From positions 1-64,000 of the forward strand of contig NZ_JACIDW010000002.1 of assembly GCF_014196505.1 (NCBI RefSeq): DNA of 64,000 bases. The letters are read 5' to 3'. The notes beneath the pieces were generated by a model. It ran no database searches. It was not told where the DNA came from and worked only from the letters and a program-made list of their open reading frames with translations. Positions 63,983-64,000 of the stretch are shown here, piece after piece; within the stretch, counting starts at the first letter, position 1, and each line of letters starts with the position of its first letter. Source of the DNA: Rhizobium metallidurans. GTDB lineage: Bacteria > Pseudomonadota > Alphaproteobacteria > Rhizobiales > Rhizobiaceae. Position numbers and translations under genes: made by a program.

Positions 63983-64000
63983 TTATTCGCGTTCGGCGGA
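63983..64000 (-). CDS. Possible 3' end of a minus-strand gene (partial)
   Basis: Read on the minus strand, the last 18 bases give SAERE followed by TAA, nine bases before a strong terminator. This suggests the C-terminal end of a gene that continues past the window. Only six codons are visible, so the identity cannot be given. Confidence 0.35.
   Translation of the reverse strand, partial: SAERE

Overview
This is a high-GC alphaproteobacterial chromosome segment, most likely from Rhizobiaceae (Rhizobium, Agrobacterium or Neorhizobium type). The inference rests on the gene families (SdhE-Mfd next to RecG, Usg-like protein, DUF1289 plus retropepsin pair, CobT/CobV, Znu/Zur cluster with a His-rich ZnuC tail), on codon choice, and on palindromic intergenic elements that look like rhizobial RIME repeats. 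No rRNA, tRNA, CRISPR array, prophage or plasmid origin was seen. Most of the window is ordinary core and metabolic DNA on both strands; the only complete mobile element is one IS1182-type insertion sequence.

Layout. 0.2-7 kb: a DsbA/FrnE-type thioredoxin-fold protein, then DNA repair (sdhE-mfd on the minus strand, recG divergent). 7-13 kb: a YkuD L,D-transpeptidase, and two unrelated fumarases (class II fumC and a class I Fe-S enzyme). 13-15.3 kb: a diguanylate cyclase gene interrupted near its end by an amber codon, a PNPOx-like protein and a DUF971 protein. 15.4-18.7 kb: molybdenum cofactor genes moaA, mobA and mobB with an EamA transporter between moaA and mobA. 18.8-21 kb: an OmpA protein with a very long Pro/Gln/Glu/Ala linker. 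21.3-26 kb: a polar amino-acid uptake operon without its ATPase, a Usg-like protein, a methyltransferase and a GST. 26-30 kb: the ssuADCB alkanesulfonate operon. 30-36 kb: a 3-hydroxyisobutyrate-dehydrogenase-like enzyme, an Lrp regulator, UDG and thermonuclease genes, a sensor kinase, an unrecognised membrane protein and dgkA. 36-39 kb: late cobalamin genes cobT and cobS/cobV, DUF1289 and a membrane retropepsin. 39-43.5 kb: an ABC-2 exporter, an extensin-like lipoprotein and small proteins. 43.5-50 kb: a membrane alpha/beta hydrolase, a thioesterase, an SRPBCC-ArsR pair, the DUF1800-DUF1501 pair and a DUF486 protein. 50-56.4 kb: an intact diguanylate cyclase, a DyP peroxidase, dusA bracketed by palindromic repeats, a FAH-family hydrolase and a gamma-carbonic anhydrase. 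56.4-59.7 kb: znuCB-zur divergent from znuA. 59.7-61.2 kb: the IS element. 61.2-64 kb: an RcnB-like protein, a GNAT acetyltransferase and a GH43 beta-xylosidase.

How the genes work together. Zur is probably made with the ZnuBC importer it controls, and two palindromes lie between znuC and znuA. SsuA, SsuC and SsuB import sulfonates that SsuD desulfonates (with a flavin reductase from elsewhere). MoaA starts Moco synthesis and MobA/MobB make the guanine-dinucleotide form. CobT and CobV finish cobalamin.

The most unusual signals are not gene families. Three genes (the interrupted cyclase, the SRPBCC gene and DUF1800) have inverted repeats that would fold over their Shine-Dalgarno sequence, the SRPBCC one as four alternating complementary arms that could switch. 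Others are the amber codon in an otherwise intact GGDEF gene, the IS element that duplicated a palindromic bidirectional terminator, and a membrane/TPR-like protein of unknown function at 34.5 kb. I saw no clear defence or secondary-metabolite system.
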